Shown: positions 36,591 to 48,870, numbered from the stretch's first letter. The stretch is DNA of 64,000 bases from Chrysomallon squamiferum (GCA_012295275.1 CM022677.1:15534970-15598969); one strand, 5' to 3'. Notes: generated by a model not told the origin, from the sequence alone. Made by a program: numbers and translations.

Positions 36591-37545
36591 TATATTGATA
36601 TTCTCTCCCTTTAACATGAAAAAGAATAACCTCTCGGATAGAGTTATGTCCCCGTTGTTACATTTTTTCTCCTTGATTATTCAGGTTAAAATAAACATAT
36701 TCCTATATAGATTTATCTCCCTTTAACATGAAAACGAATAACCTCTCGGATGGAGGTATCTCCCCTTTGTTACATTTTTCTCCTTGATTATTCAGGTTAA
36801 AACGAACATATTCCTACATAGAGTTATGTCCCCTTTGTTAGATTTTTCTCCTTGATTATTCAGGTTAAAAGGAACATATTCCTATATAGTGTTATCTCCC
36901 CTTCGTTACATTTTTCTCTTGATTATTCAGGTTGAAACAAACATATTCCTATATAGAGTTATGTCCCCTTTGTTAGATTTTCATCCTTGATTATTCAGGT
37001 TAAAACGAACATATTCCTATATAGATTTATCTCCCTTTGTTACATTTTTCTCCTTGATTATTCAGGTTAAAACGAACATATTCCTACATAGATTTATCTC
37101 CCTTTGTTACATTTTTCTCCTTGATTATTCAGGTTAAAACGAACATATTCCTACATAGAGTTATGTCCCCTTTGTTAGATTTTCTCCTTGATTATTCAGG
37201 TTAAAACGAACATATTCCTATATAGAGTTACCTCCCCTTCGTTACATTTTTCTCTTGATTATTCAGATTAAAACGAACATATTCCTATATAGATTTATCT
37301 TCCTTTAACATGAAAACGAATAACCTCTCGGATAGAGTTATCTCCCCTTTGTTACATTTTTCTCTTCATTATTCAGGTTAGAACGAACATATTCCCATAT
37401 AGAGTTATCTCCCCTTCGTTACATTTTTCTCTTCATTAGGTTAAAACGAATATATTCCTATATAGATTTATCTCTCTTTTGTTACATTTTTCTCTTGATT
37501 ATTCAGGTTAAAACGAACATATTCCTATATAGAGTTACTCGGCGA
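36591..37545. repeat. Satellite/minisatellite, 67-68 bp unit, about 13 copies
   Basis: The unit contains ttgattattcaggttaaaa, cgaacatattcctatataga and gttatctcccctttgttaca. Anchors fall near 36783, 36851, 36918, 36986, 37053, 37120 and 37187, giving a steady 67-68 bp period. Some units carry an extra insert reading aacatgaaaacgaataacct plus ctcggat (near 36610, 36728 and 37310), so there is a higher-order pattern. Not CRISPR: there are no constant repeats with unique spacers, and the host is a eukaryote. Confidence 0.9.
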
Positions 37546-37885
37546 AGTAAAGGCTATATTGATTACAGTTTAGTGATATGTGCTCACAAACATAGAATAG
37601 AGTTAGGTCCATTACATGAGATGTACTCAGTAAACAAATTAAAAATTATATCGATTAGACTTATCTCCCTTTAGTAATATGTGTTCACAAACATAGATTA
37701 GAGTTATGTCCCTTATGTGAGATGTACTCACTAAGCAAAGTGAAAATTGTATCGATTACAGTTATCTCCCTTACGTGATATGTACTCACTAAATAAAGTA
37801 AAAATTATATCGATTAGAGTTATCTCCCTTTAGTGATATGTACTGGCAACTTTAGCCTTACGTGAGATGTACTCACTAAGCTTAC
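37546..37885. repeat. Second tandem array sharing the GTTATCTCCC core
   Basis: Units contain gtgatatgtactcactaa, aaagtaaaaattatatcgat and tagagttatctcccttta; anchors of atcgatta at 37650, 37751 and 37810 show unequal spacing. It shares only the gagttatctccct core with the preceding satellite, suggesting both grew around a pre-existing copy of that motif. Confidence 0.75.
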
Positions 37886-37919
37886 GTACGCTAATTATCC
37901 ATATGGGATAAATGGAATC

Positions 37920-38105
37920 TCGAAAAATGCCGGGGACTAGGGTAGGGGGGCGGATAGATAAAAATAGGTGAGAACACTTTCCCCTGGCAGACAGCCCGTG
38001 CTTCTGGGGTAGGGCATGTGTTCAACTCACCTTTTCTGTCCGGGACCCTAAGCTCACCCGTTTTTATCCTATCCACCTCCCTGCCCTAGTCACCCACACA
38101 CCGAC
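37920..38105. repeat. Short foldback element related to 24.83-25.37 kb
   Basis: Outer arms ggactagggtagggggg plus gatagataaaaataggtgag (about 37932-37972) and ctcacccgtttttatcctat plus ccacctccctgccctagt (about 38053-38092) are inverted copies. The same outer phrase forms the edge of the 24.83 kb foldback. The inner part is GC-rich and carries cttcccctggcagac-like sequence found at 24.83 kb in inverse. No coding frame. Confidence 0.65.
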
Positions 38106-38404
38106 TGTCTGTCCTGCATATGGATGGAGCTACTGATAAACACAGACTGAAGTTTGGACAGGCACTAGGGGCTTTTACGATTAAACTGGTAATTAAATAT
38201 TTAAAAAAGTAACATTGTTTTTGTTTACTGACTGAAAATATAGAAACTTATCTAGTGATCATATATTGCAATTACTGATAGTGACTTCAGGATCTATCTG
38301 ATCTATCTATCTATCCGTGCATACAATACATACACATGCACACATGCACTTACACACTGTCTGATAAAACATTTGACAAGCTAAATTAGAAAAAAACAAA
38401 AAAC
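38106..38404. other. Noncoding spacer
   Basis: CTAT repeat near 38295-38315 and CACACATG-type repeats; no gene. Confidence 0.6.
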
Positions 38405-39025
38405 AACAACAATCATTTCAAGAAAGAAATATTCTACTATTACCTGTATATATATATATAAAGAAATCAACTCTTCGTGATTTTTAGGATCTATATTTAT
38501 CTGCAAAATTCATAAATAACAAATACCGCAAATAATGGCAGGAATCCCGCACCACACAAAACAAAATTATTATCATATGAGAGTAATCTCCCTTCAGCTA
38601 TAGTTTGTTTCTTTCTTCTGTTTTTGGGATCCTCGGTGTACGTCAATGCACACCACAGAAAATCGCTGAAAACGAAACAACGTATAAAGCTGTATAAAGA
38701 GTAATAAATGTGAATGGATAGGTACGTTCCAGGAATAGCATATATCAATTTACACAATATAAACAATATGCCGTGTCTATTAATATGTGATAAATAACTA
38801 AAATATAAATAATAAAAAATAAATACAGATTTATAAAGATTAAAATAATATAAACCTGGAATATTAACAAACGTTAAAGGTTAACTGTCAGCGAAAAAAT
38901 AGTCTGTCACTGAAGAATGTTTTTTCTTCTTGTTTTTGTTCTTATTTTTTTCATATTTCTCTCCAAATTTCTCTGTCGTGGCCTCCAAGTTTAACATTAA
39001 TTGCAAAAGCTGATTTCGATAACAG
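38405..39025 (+). repeat. Dispersed repeat R1, copy with extension shared with 57.3 kb
   Basis: Direct match to 12.29-12.78 kb (gagagtaatctcccttcagct, caccacagaaaatcgct, aacgaaacaacgtata) and inverted match to 57.40-58.08 kb. The stretch tggcctccaagtttaacatt plus aattgcaaaagc at about 38977-39008 matches the reverse of 57307-57345, which joins the prolyl 4-hydroxylase fragment there. So the R1 copy and prolyl 4-hydroxylase form one duplicated block. Confidence 0.75.
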
Positions 39026-39490
39026 CAGCAAAAGACTTAATTTTTTTCTCATTTTAAGATAACCAGTGGTACGAAAGTTTGCTTGTATCGTCAGTCCATT
39101 CAGATTTTTTATTTCGTTTTCTCTCCGGTTTCCTACAGTTGCATATAATAGTCACTACGTAGCTAAATCTTTTGTTTACACAATGGAAAAACGTGAAAAA
39201 CTAACAATAATATTGTTCATCTAGCTGCACGTAGTAATTACAAGAAGTTTAGTGTCACTGTTAACCCTTCAAAAGCGCGATCATTTCATCTCACGCGGCA
39301 GTCTGACTGTGTTCAAACTGCCGTCATTCTTTAACAAATGATAATACTTAGAAAACTGCGAGTCGTTGTTAACAATACTAATTACTATATAAACTTTTCT
39401 GTTGTTCTGAAATTTACACCCGGATTCATCCCGATTAGATTAGTTTATGTTAATAATAGATTCCCGATAGAGTCCACTATTTACAGTTAA

Positions 39491-39529
<39 letters not shown>

Positions 39530-39845
39530 CATAATAGTAATAATAATAATTTCATTTTTTCATGACGTAATAAATACAGTTTGTATACTTACAACAAACC
39601 GGCCATCTGAAATGTTCGAGGATAATTTATGCAATGTACAGCGAGTACTGACATTTATACTAATTCTGTAAAATAAAACATGAAATAGTAATATATTGAA
39701 TCGCATGTTACATCAATTTGGTGAATTTTATATATTTTCATTATACAATTTAATTAAGTAAAACTATACAAAATATTACTTAAGAAGTCTATTTTATACG
39801 AATGTATTTTTATTTTACCTCAATGAAATAACAAGTAATAAGCGG

Positions 39846-39939
<94 letters not shown>

Positions 39940-40010
39940 CAGTTTCTAATATACTTGTTTGTTTTTAACACAACATATACTTGATGACAATTTACATTTA
40001 CAATGGACTG

Positions 40011-40041
<31 letters not shown>

Positions 40042-40740
40042 GACTTAAGTTATTACAAGCAGTGTAAACCATTACTGACTACTGATAATAAGAATTTGGT
40101 GTACATATCAAAACGGACTTGTCGACGTTTGGCTGAAATAAGAAGCCAGAATTAATACTTTGATCAAGACGTTTCCCTCTTTGTTGAAATAATGGTGACA
40201 TGTTTCACTAAAACTAAAAACTTGAATTACTTGAGGTTAAACATAGAGATCTATGAAAAAATAACAATTTAAAAAATAATAATATTATAAATATTCACAT
40301 ACAGCATCTTTGATTATTTTGGGGTTTTATTTTTTGATAAATTAATTAATTAATTAAACACCCTTAAAAATATTTAAAGTTAAACATTTACAGTTAAAAC
40401 GATATTAATTTTCATCTCCAGAACAGAGAATTTAGCTATTATAACAGCTGTTACAATGCAGCAAGCATGTTTATATCGGTTTGTCGTTTATCTTTTACCT
40501 AAGACAGTGTAGCATTTGCAATGATTATAAGGCCTTGAAGAAACTCAAGCGACAAGAAGACGTAATAATTATATTTTGAACGAGAGTAATCACTTACACA
40601 AACAGGCGTCTTTGAAAAATAATGCGGAATTAACCAAGAAAGAAAGAAGGGATGAAAAAAATAAATAACAAAGCACGACAAAAATAAAAGAAATCAATAA
40701 CATGCAATAAGAAATACTTTCAAGATATTTTTATTTAGTT
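39026..40740. other. Noncoding DNA with microsatellites
   Basis: (AAT)n at about 39490-39552, compound (GT)n(GA)n at about 39850-39934 and (TA)n at about 40015-40041. No gene recognised. T-runs at 40743-40752 and 40769-40779 could be remains of the poly(A) tail of the minus-strand retrocopy next door. Confidence 0.55.
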
Positions 40741-40842
40741 TTCTTTTTTTTTACATAAATACCTATTTTTCTTTTTTTTTACAAACAACAAAGAAATCTC
40801 TTTCTAGCATCTGCACACATTAAAAGCTACATCGTATTTCAT

Positions 40843-42363
40843 TTATTCTTCTGGATTTGTGGAACATGGTTGCTTGAATACTTGCCCTTTTTCTAGAATC
40901 CAGTAAATTGATACCCATTTAGAGCCAATAAGAACAGGACAAGCTCCATGAAGTGTCATTTTGTTAGGTGAACCATTCCGATATAAATTATACCAAAATA
41001 TAGCTGCACCTGCTTTAGGTTGTATTCTTACACCAAGATGAAGAAACACTGTTGCACCCACTTCAACATCACTCAAATAGTTTAACCATGTGGCAATTCT
41101 GTTTTCACCGGAAGAATCTGCTATGTTGAAATAGTCAGTATGAGCCGTGAACTGTCCGCCTATTCCATAGTTTGCCACCTAAAGTGGTTCTGAAGCTTTC
41201 ATTGAAAGACCTGTGATTGCTTCAATTCTTTTCTGACTTCTCATGTCTGCTTCTGTGAAAGCTCTTCCTAGAAAATTATTTTTGCTAATTCTTGTCTCAG
41301 ATTTGAAAATGTTTCCATAGTGATTGATTTCAGATGCTTGTAAAAGTGGCATAGAAACTGTTTTAATGTCTTCAATTGCAGCATCACTGATAAAATCATG
41401 ATAGAGAAATTTTCGGTGAGAAATGCAGAATCTTTTCTTTGGCAGGCTTAAGAATTAGAAGCGGATTTTTGTTGTTGTAATGGTAGCGACATTTCAGACG
41501 ATGTCTCTGTCGTATTTTAATAACGTCTTCACCACGACAGAGAGCATCGAGAGTTGTTTTTTCTTTAACTCTGGCATTTTCTTTTCTCTTTTCTTTCCTA
41601 CATTTTGATACACTTCAAAACTTTTTCCTCCTTTTCGGATCACGTTCTAGTTCAGGAGCTAACATTAATTGTTTATTTGTCAAATTTAAAAAGTGTTTTA
41701 TCTGTCCCTCTAATTCTCTGCCGTGTATTTCATAGTCATGAAATTCTATCCGAGATACATTCTGAATTGTTTCCGTTCTTTTTTTCTCAAGACTTATCTC
41801 CATCCAAATATGCACATATTTGTATTTTGTCATTTTGTATGCGATGCGACCTAATTGATAACAGTCTTCTGCTGATAATCTCTGTATATATCGTTCATAT
41901 ATAAAACCGTCTGCTAATCTCGTCGCATTTAATTTGTATGTATCCTGAAGTCGGAACAGAGCTGCAGCGGCCCTTCTAAATCTTCGTAACTTGGAAGCTG
42001 TTCACGAATTTCTTGTAGTTCAGTCAGCTCTGTCTGGGACGTAATACTTTCGTGAAGAATAGGCTGCACATCTCGTTCCCAGTCCAAAGTGAAACGTTTA
42101 ATATATAAAAATGCACCAATCGGGTTGGCTATGTAACGATTTGGGTCTTTTAGTGCGATCGAAAAGTGATGTTCAGTTTGATTTGAAATTGTTTTCAACT
42201 TTTCCAATTTAGTTCCTTGTTCATGAACGTGACTGAAATTTCTTAATGTTGTTGCCAAGTCTCTTCCTGCTAGTACAGAGCTGTAGAGATGTGATACGGA
42301 CGTAAACAGTTCTGAATTCACAGCTGATAAAAGCGAAACTAAAGTAATGTACTGCTGATACAT
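40843..42363 (-). pseudogene. P4HA-like: Prolyl 4-hydroxylase alpha subunit, intronless processed pseudogene
   Basis: The collagen prolyl 4-hydroxylase alpha subunit hydroxylates proline in the ER using Fe(II), O2 and 2-oxoglutarate. Here all domains lie without introns over 1.5 kb on the minus strand, as in a retrocopy. The order is: signal-like start and N-terminal domain (42363-41929: ELFTSVSHLYSS, NPIGAFLYIKRF); peptide-binding/TPR region (about 41985-41615: LSAEDCYQLGRIAYK); then the catalytic domain. The last piece (41178-40843) keeps HTD (iron ligands), the distal His in LHGACPVLIG and the Lys ten residues later that binds 2-oxoglutarate. Breaks: one-base shift near 41980, another near 41610, a stop ending at the Lys/Phe end of the middle part, a shift near 41415 and a TAG in place of CAG just before VANYG (about 41179). 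The gene is therefore dead as a whole. No intact parent gene is in the window. Confidence 0.85.
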
Positions 42364-42704
42364 ATTTAAAGGTATCTACCAGCGATATGAATACCTAAAT
42401 ATTTGGTATAAAAATAGAGTTATGATGATATAATTCTAAATATATATCAGGTTATTGAACTGGTGGGGGCCATCTTAAACATTTTATTTTATTTCTGTTT
42501 TTTATTTTAGTACAATTTTTAGTTTTAGTTTTTCTTAATTTATTTTATGAATGTGTTTCAATAAATGACAGTTTTAATAGAAAATGTTTTTATACAAAAT
42601 CATTAAACCTTATTTCATTTCACTTTATATTTTTTATTTTTCATTCTTTCTCTGTAGAGGACTAAATGATAGAGGACTACTTTCTATGAATTGTCTAGAA
42701 TCTC
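42364..42704. other. Noncoding DNA upstream of the retrocopy
   Basis: AT-rich, T-rich; no gene or clear retroposition target duplication found. Confidence 0.5.
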
Positions 42705-43010
42705 CTCTTAAGTAAATAAATACTGTACAGTAACTGATATCAGAAATTAAGTAAATAAATACTGTACCGTAACGTGATATCAGAAATTAAGTAAATAAAT
42801 AGTGTAAAGTAACGTGATAGCAGAAATTAAGTAAATAAATAGTGTAAAGTAACGTGATATCAGAAATTAAGTAAATATATAGTGTAAAGTAACGTGATAG
42901 CAGAAATTAAGTAAATAAATACTGTACAATAACGTGATATCAGCAGTTTTAAGTAAACAAATACTGTACAGCAACATGATATTACCAGGCGTGAAGTAAA
43001 TAAATACAAT
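42705..43010. repeat. Tandem repeat, exact 40-bp period, about 7 copies
   Basis: cagaaattaagtaaataaat recurs at 42741, 42781, 42821, 42861 and 42901, exactly 40 bp apart, with tactgtacagtaacgtgata between. The last units (42941-43005) diverge. The same family occurs at 29.78-29.91 kb. Confidence 0.95.
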
Positions 43011-43079
43011 GGATTAACTCATAACCATCAACTCAGTTTGTGAGATAATCACGTATCAGTTATATAATTATAATGTCAT

Positions 43080-43850
43080 GACATCTCTCTTCCTGTTATA
43101 TACTTGATAACTTATTTGGCTCTCTACCATATCTCTAACACTTGTCTCTGTGTCTACATATATCTCTATTGCTTCTTTATGATTCTCTACCAGCATGTCT
43201 AGTTCTTGTTTATCTCTCTACCATTATCTCTATCACTTGCCTTCCTCTCTACAGTTATCTGTATCATTTGTCTCTGGCTCTCTAGTTATATCTGTATTAG
43301 TGTCTGCCTAACCTTTATCTCTATCATTTGTTTTCTACCTGTATCTCTATGACTTGTCTCCTTCTCTTTACATACATCACTAATATTTGTCTCTGTCCTA
43401 CATAACTAGTATTTGACTCTGTCCCTCTAACTATATCTCTATTGCTTTCTCTCTTTATCTACATCTCTGTCACTGGTCTATATATCTAACTCCTGTCTAC
43501 CTCTCTACCTTTATCTCTGTCTTTTTCTATATCTTTATCTCTATCATGTGTCTGTCAGTATACCATGATCTCTATCACTTGTTTCTGTTTCTCTATCTCG
43601 ATTACATGTCTGACTCTCTCTACCTTTATCACTTGTCTGCCTCACTACCTTATCACTTTTTCTGTTTCACTATCTATATATTGATAATTTTGCCTGTCTC
43701 TCTTTGCTTATATCTCAATCACTTGTCTATCTCTCTAAAACCTGTCTCTATCACTCTACCTATATCTCTATCCAATGTCCCTATATTTCTATATCTCTCT
43801 CTGCTTATACCTGTCCCAGTCTCAGCTACCAATAATCTCTAACATTAATG
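43080..43850. repeat. Pyrimidine-rich quasi-tandem (TCTCTATCACTTGTCTC-type)
   Basis: About 770 bp in which phrases like tatctctatcacttgtctc and ctctctacctttatctcta recur at 30-45 bp intervals with much variation. Strand-asymmetric CT content. Probably the inverted counterpart of GATA/GAGA-rich DNA near 17.4-18.8 kb. Open frames are artefacts. Confidence 0.7.
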
Positions 43851-44199
43851 TGTGAGATAAACTAATGCAAAGATAGGATTTATGCTACTGGCTCAAAATT
43901 AACCACACATCTTTTTTCTTTTTTTTTTACATTACTTGGATAGAAGTATTTTTGATTATACATATCATTTTTTTTTATTCCTATATAATAATTATTTAAT
44001 AGTCTGGTCATGCAGGTTTAAACTTGCTGAGTTGGTATATAGTTAACAACAGCTTCCTCTGAGGAATTTTAACTAACTGAGCTCAGTTGTTAAGGATATA
44101 TGGAATAAGTTTTAGCAGTCCATTGTTTTGATTTTGGAATAATAAACCAGCTTAGCATTCACATCAATAACAGCAACAACAATCAAACATTTTATATCA
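43851..44199. other. Noncoding spacer
   Basis: No gene or repeat structure recognised apart from T-runs near 43920 and 43970. Confidence 0.5.
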
Positions 44200-45820
44200 A
44201 AATGGTCGAATTACATAATATGGTCGTTACTGATTTATCTATCTACACAGCTGTGTGTTATCAATCCATCCATCCTTCCATCCAGCATATCTGTTTCAAT
44301 GTATTTACTTATCCATATACCTGTGTGTGTGTCTGCATATATATGTGTGTGTTTGTCTCTCTATTGGTTTGCCCATTCAACATACTTGTATCCCACCTGA
44401 CTATGTACCTCTCTTTCTTTTTCTAATTATCTATCTGTCAGTCTGTCTTGTTATCATTCCTATACACGTATGTGTGTATGTATATATGTATGTATATATG
44501 TGTGTACATCTATATGGATAGATCCATCCCTCCAATCAGCGTTAGTGAAAATTATTTATTTCATTTTAATTTATTTTATTTCAATTATTTTATTTTATTT
44601 TATTTTTTTATTTACTTATTTTATTTTTTTTTTTAATTTATTATTCTTTTATTTTTTATTTTTTATTTTATTTGTTTTTGGCTGACGATTTCGTAACAAA
44701 AAGTAAAAAAAAAAAAAAGTACGAGATGGTATATTACGTCAACGTCAGAAAAAAAAAAAAAAATAATAATAAAAGAAATATTACCACGTTTTGAGCAGTT
44801 ACTACAGAGTATTAGCCATCTATGTATTGGTTATATGACATACTTCTCTAAATTTCTTTTAATGATCCATGTAGAATTATTGCATTGTAAAAGTCTACAT
44901 GTTTAAAAGTCTGTAAATACTGATCGGCGTTCGTTGCTGCCATCTTGGATTTCGATCGGAAGTTTCTGTTCGGTCACGGAAGTTTTTAAACTTCCAAATA
45001 CAATTATTTTACATCTACTTTCTGAACTTTTTATAATTTACACTGATAAAGATGGTTGTTACAAAACTATGATCTCTTTCGCCTTTCCTTTTTAAACTAA
45101 AATAAATGAATTAAATAAATAAAATAAATAAATAAAATTAAATGAAAAACATTAAATGAAATAGCAATTTTACAATAATTTATCAAATAATAATATCACG
45201 ATAATTAAACCAAAAATACAGGAAACTGGTTAGTTAAAAGAAAAAGAAAACGCAGGGAATGTTAATAAGCTGGTTCTGTCTGCTACGAAACATTATACAG
45301 AATTGGTTATTTTCGTCTAAAAGCAGCAAATCTAATTTACCGTCACCTCGTATAAACGAGGAGTAATCTATTTCAGAAGTTCGTAGTCTAAGAGAAACAA
45401 CTCTATTTAACACGCACGTTGGTAAATATACAAAAAAGACTGAGTATCGTAAAATTAAAAAAAAAAATGAAAAAATGAAAAAAAAGAGTTCAAACTGAAT
45501 ATATATCATTCACTGAATTCACTAAATTCACTAAAATTATTTTATTTAAAACTAGTGGTAAGTTGGTTTAATTCTGGCCCCCGAGGTCTATTATGACTTG
45601 CAGCCGCTATACTGCATTTTGAGGTTTCAAAACTGAGTGCTATTTTTTAGTCCTATAGACATAAGGTTAGTGATAAGTTATGACAGATAATCAGTTATTA
45701 AGTTCAGCAGAAGAAACTTGATTAATATGTAGTAATTAGGCAAGAAATATGCTTTTTATTGTATTTTTTTAAACATATTGTATTCTTGTGTGATATTTGT
45801 CAAGGAGTTTAGTTTATTGA
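44200..45820 (-). repeat. Repeat block C, copy 2 (inverted)
   Basis: Reverse complement of 15541-17330, colinear from the GTGTGT/ATAT-rich end at 44.3-44.5 kb, through the T-rich centre and ttcgttgctgccatcttgga (44930), to ttgtcaaggagtttagttta at 45817. The two copies differ by many substitutions and by poly(T)/TTTA length, so the duplication is not recent. Confidence 0.8.
45254..45420 (-). other. Conserved about 55-codon open frame in block C, copy 2
   Basis: Partner of 16180-16344: CVLNRVVSLRLRTSEIDYSS then FIRGDGKLDLLLLDENNQFC and RSRQNQLINIP. The frame is kept with a few replacements (for example Pro to Leu, His-Trp to Phe-Ile). No recognised family and no start or splice site assigned. 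Confidence 0.35.
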
Positions 45821-47158
45821 AGTTTTGAATCTACTGGTACTGTTTGTATGTCTGTCTGTCTATGGATTTATCTCTCTGTAGGTATATCGGTCTCACTGTC
45901 TATCTGTCTCTCTGTCTATCTATCTGTCCAGCTATCTATCTAACCTCTCAGATTACAGTGATAAGAAATTAAAACTTCAGCAAAAAAATGTATAAACACT
46001 GTTGAAAATATTGGGAGCGGTTCAGTGTATTCTGAAAATACTGAAGGATCTTCGAGATTAACATTAATATTAATAAATTAATTTATTTATTTATTTATTT
46101 TGTTAACTGTTTTATGTCATAGAAAACAAAGCTTGTCCCTGTAAATTACAGTTGAAATGTCCTTTGTTTTGCAGTAAAGAAAAACAAAATGTTCTTGTTC
46201 AAGTAAAGTGTAACTCAGTTTTCACCATCCTTTTTTCAGAATCATTTTAATAATTTGTTATTCATAAAGTTTTGAGAAAAAATAACGTTATATGTTATTA
46301 TGAGGAACGCTATTTAGTACACATATTAGAACTGAATGACAATAGTTTATTTGCTTCAAGCAGACCTCTTTATACTAACACATTTAAATTTAGTGAAAGA
46401 ACCATAACGTTTTACATTTATATGTAGCACTCTAGATTATTCCTAGTTGAATATTAAGTGTCTAATTATGAAGTTAAATTTTAGGGGAGATAATAGAATA
46501 TTACTTCTTCAGATAATTTTCTGCAGATAACATGTGCCTTTCTGACTTTTCCTATTTCAATTAATATTCTGAAAGGAAATATTTCTACTATAAAATAAGA
46601 ATATAATTACCAAGATATTCAGTTTTGCACCTAATAAAAATAAATATTTGTATCTGTCTTAATCCTGTTAATATCGTTTATAATAAAATATTTATTTTTT
46701 TCGCTTGTCCCGTAAGCTTTTAAAAAAGTTTCAATTTATTTGCATAAACTGTGCTCAGAAAAAAACAAAAATTGAAAACAAAAATTAGAAAAGAAATAAA
46801 AACAAATGTGTCCATTTTTGTTGTTGTAATACAACAAAGTTTATACAAATAAGCTAAGATTGAGTAAAAACAGAAATAAACAAAAATAAAATACCTGACA
46901 TTTTCTTTAATTGTACTGCTTTACATAATTTAATTCAGTCAGAACTATTTTATCTGGAATATTAACATAATAATATGTTTGCTGTACTACAAAACATATT
47001 TCTATAATTAGAAAATATAGCTAGCTCATCCGGATTAAGGACTTCATCTTTACTTTATTCATTTTAATTGATTTTATTTTGTTTTTGATATATTAAAAAT
47101 CAAACAAATCCGAAAACAAACAACGGACACACCTCAGTACTCATTCAAAATTTCGAAA

Positions 47159-47218
<60 letters not shown>

Positions 47219-47500
47219 AACAACATTAGTACAGATAAACTCAATTGAATCATATATAAATGTCATGTTAATAATAAAAATACTGACAGTGAATACAACG
47301 TAAATTCCGACGCGCAGTTTTTCTTCAGATATCTGTAGAAATGTAATTCTCAGTTTGTCAGTATAACCGTTGTGACTCTAGAAGCCTTCTCTCCATCTGC
47401 AATCTTAATACATTATCCAGAGATACTCGTATTTTCCTGTAATATATAATCAATAAATTGTGAAAAAAAAAAATAATAATAATAATAAAAATAATAATAA

Positions 47501-47531
<31 letters not shown>

Positions 47532-48583
47532 AAGAAGAACACCCATATACGCACACAATTCCTTAGTTGTTATTAAAGTTTAAAAAAATGTTTATCACTT
47601 AACCTGTTCTATAATTCTCGATTTACACTGATTCTACATTCTGCCACATTAAGAGCTCTCTACTAAACATGAATTTTTTTGTTTTCATAAATAAAAATGA
47701 AATATTTACTCTATTTATACGGCGTTATTTGATTTTAATAATCTTTTCCCGCAATAACACCTTACCTTTTAAATACAAGATTTTTGACATTATACGGCGC
47801 CTTTATTCAAAATAATATGTGGGTAAGTAACAGAAAACAACATTGCACCGTTTCTTAAACTCAGTTTTGATAACCTTGACATAGTCGAAAAATAAAATGT
47901 TATTTTCAGTTACCTCACAGAAGATTTTGATATATTTTATTAAAAACGGCATTAACTTGATAAGATGAATAATTTTCTGCAGATAACTCGTACCTGTCTG
48001 ACTTTTCCTATTGTTAATAGAAAAGTATATCAATTAATTTTCTAAAAGGAAATATTTCTACTATAAAATAAGAACATAATTACCAAGATATTCAGTTTTG
48101 CACCTACTAAAAAGAAAACACGGAGAAGTCTGGGAAAAGGGAAACTTATTCATGTATTTTCACTAGGTCATTCTGTATTTTATCTATATTTATCTATTAT
48201 TATTATTATATTCAGAGGTGATCTAGTATAATGAAATGTTAATTTTCGAGGTAAACTACAAACATTCTTGACAGTTTAAATTTGTTTTGATAATGACGTG
48301 TAAAAATATCAGTGTTAAACAGCACTACAGTTACTATAAGATTAAGGTAATTTTCGCTCATTGTCTCATTTTATTCCTGAAAACTGCTGGTAGTAAATTA
48401 AAACGTAAATTCTGTCTAGCGTTCTCAAATTATCTTCATAAAACTACGCTCCTAGAAATAATATTTATGTCATTAATTCTTAAGTTATTAATATAAATTG
48501 CTGAGATTCCATTTTAAAGTTATTCTATTCTGTTCTTTACAAAATATTTTTAAAGTTTTATAGAAGGCGTAGTGGTAGGCATG

Positions 48584-48619
<36 letters not shown>

Positions 48620-48655
48620 GATATAACTGACAAATTGTAATATTAATACAGTAGC
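45821..48655. other. Noncoding DNA with a local direct duplication and microsatellites
   Basis: CTGT/CTAT repeats at 45850-45945. A block of about 130 bp (gataattttctgcagataac, aaggaaatatttctactata, gatattcagttttgcaccta) occurs at 46498-46630 and again in the same direction at 47967-48107. (TAA)n at about 47157-47215 and AAT/AGA repeats at 47465-47540. Poly(T) at 48586-48616. No gene recognised. Confidence 0.55.
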
Positions 48656-48870
48656 TATCTCCTAGTAGAATAAAATGTAACTGTAAGTGAAATTATCAGT
48701 ATTTTTTATGATGCAAAATAGAGGTAAAACATAATAAAACATCACGTTATTTTCACTCAGTATCAAATTATGATATAAACGTCGCTGGTTTTATATATAA
48801 AACATGAATTACGTCGCGTTTTACAAAACAGAAAACTCTGTGAATTTTAATTTTAATGTTGATAAATCTA
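48656..48870 (+). repeat. Copy of a 12.84-13.41 kb foldback arm
   Basis: Carries tattttttatgatgcaaaat, catcacgttattttcactca, acgtcgctggttttatatat and acgtcgcgttttacaaaaca; it is the reverse complement of about 13240-13400 and also resembles the direct arm at 12841-12975. Confidence 0.75.

Noticed and set aside
36591-37545. Regular array that could be mistaken for CRISPR
   Set aside because: Units repeat in full without unique spacers, the period is 67-68 bp and the DNA is eukaryotic: a satellite.
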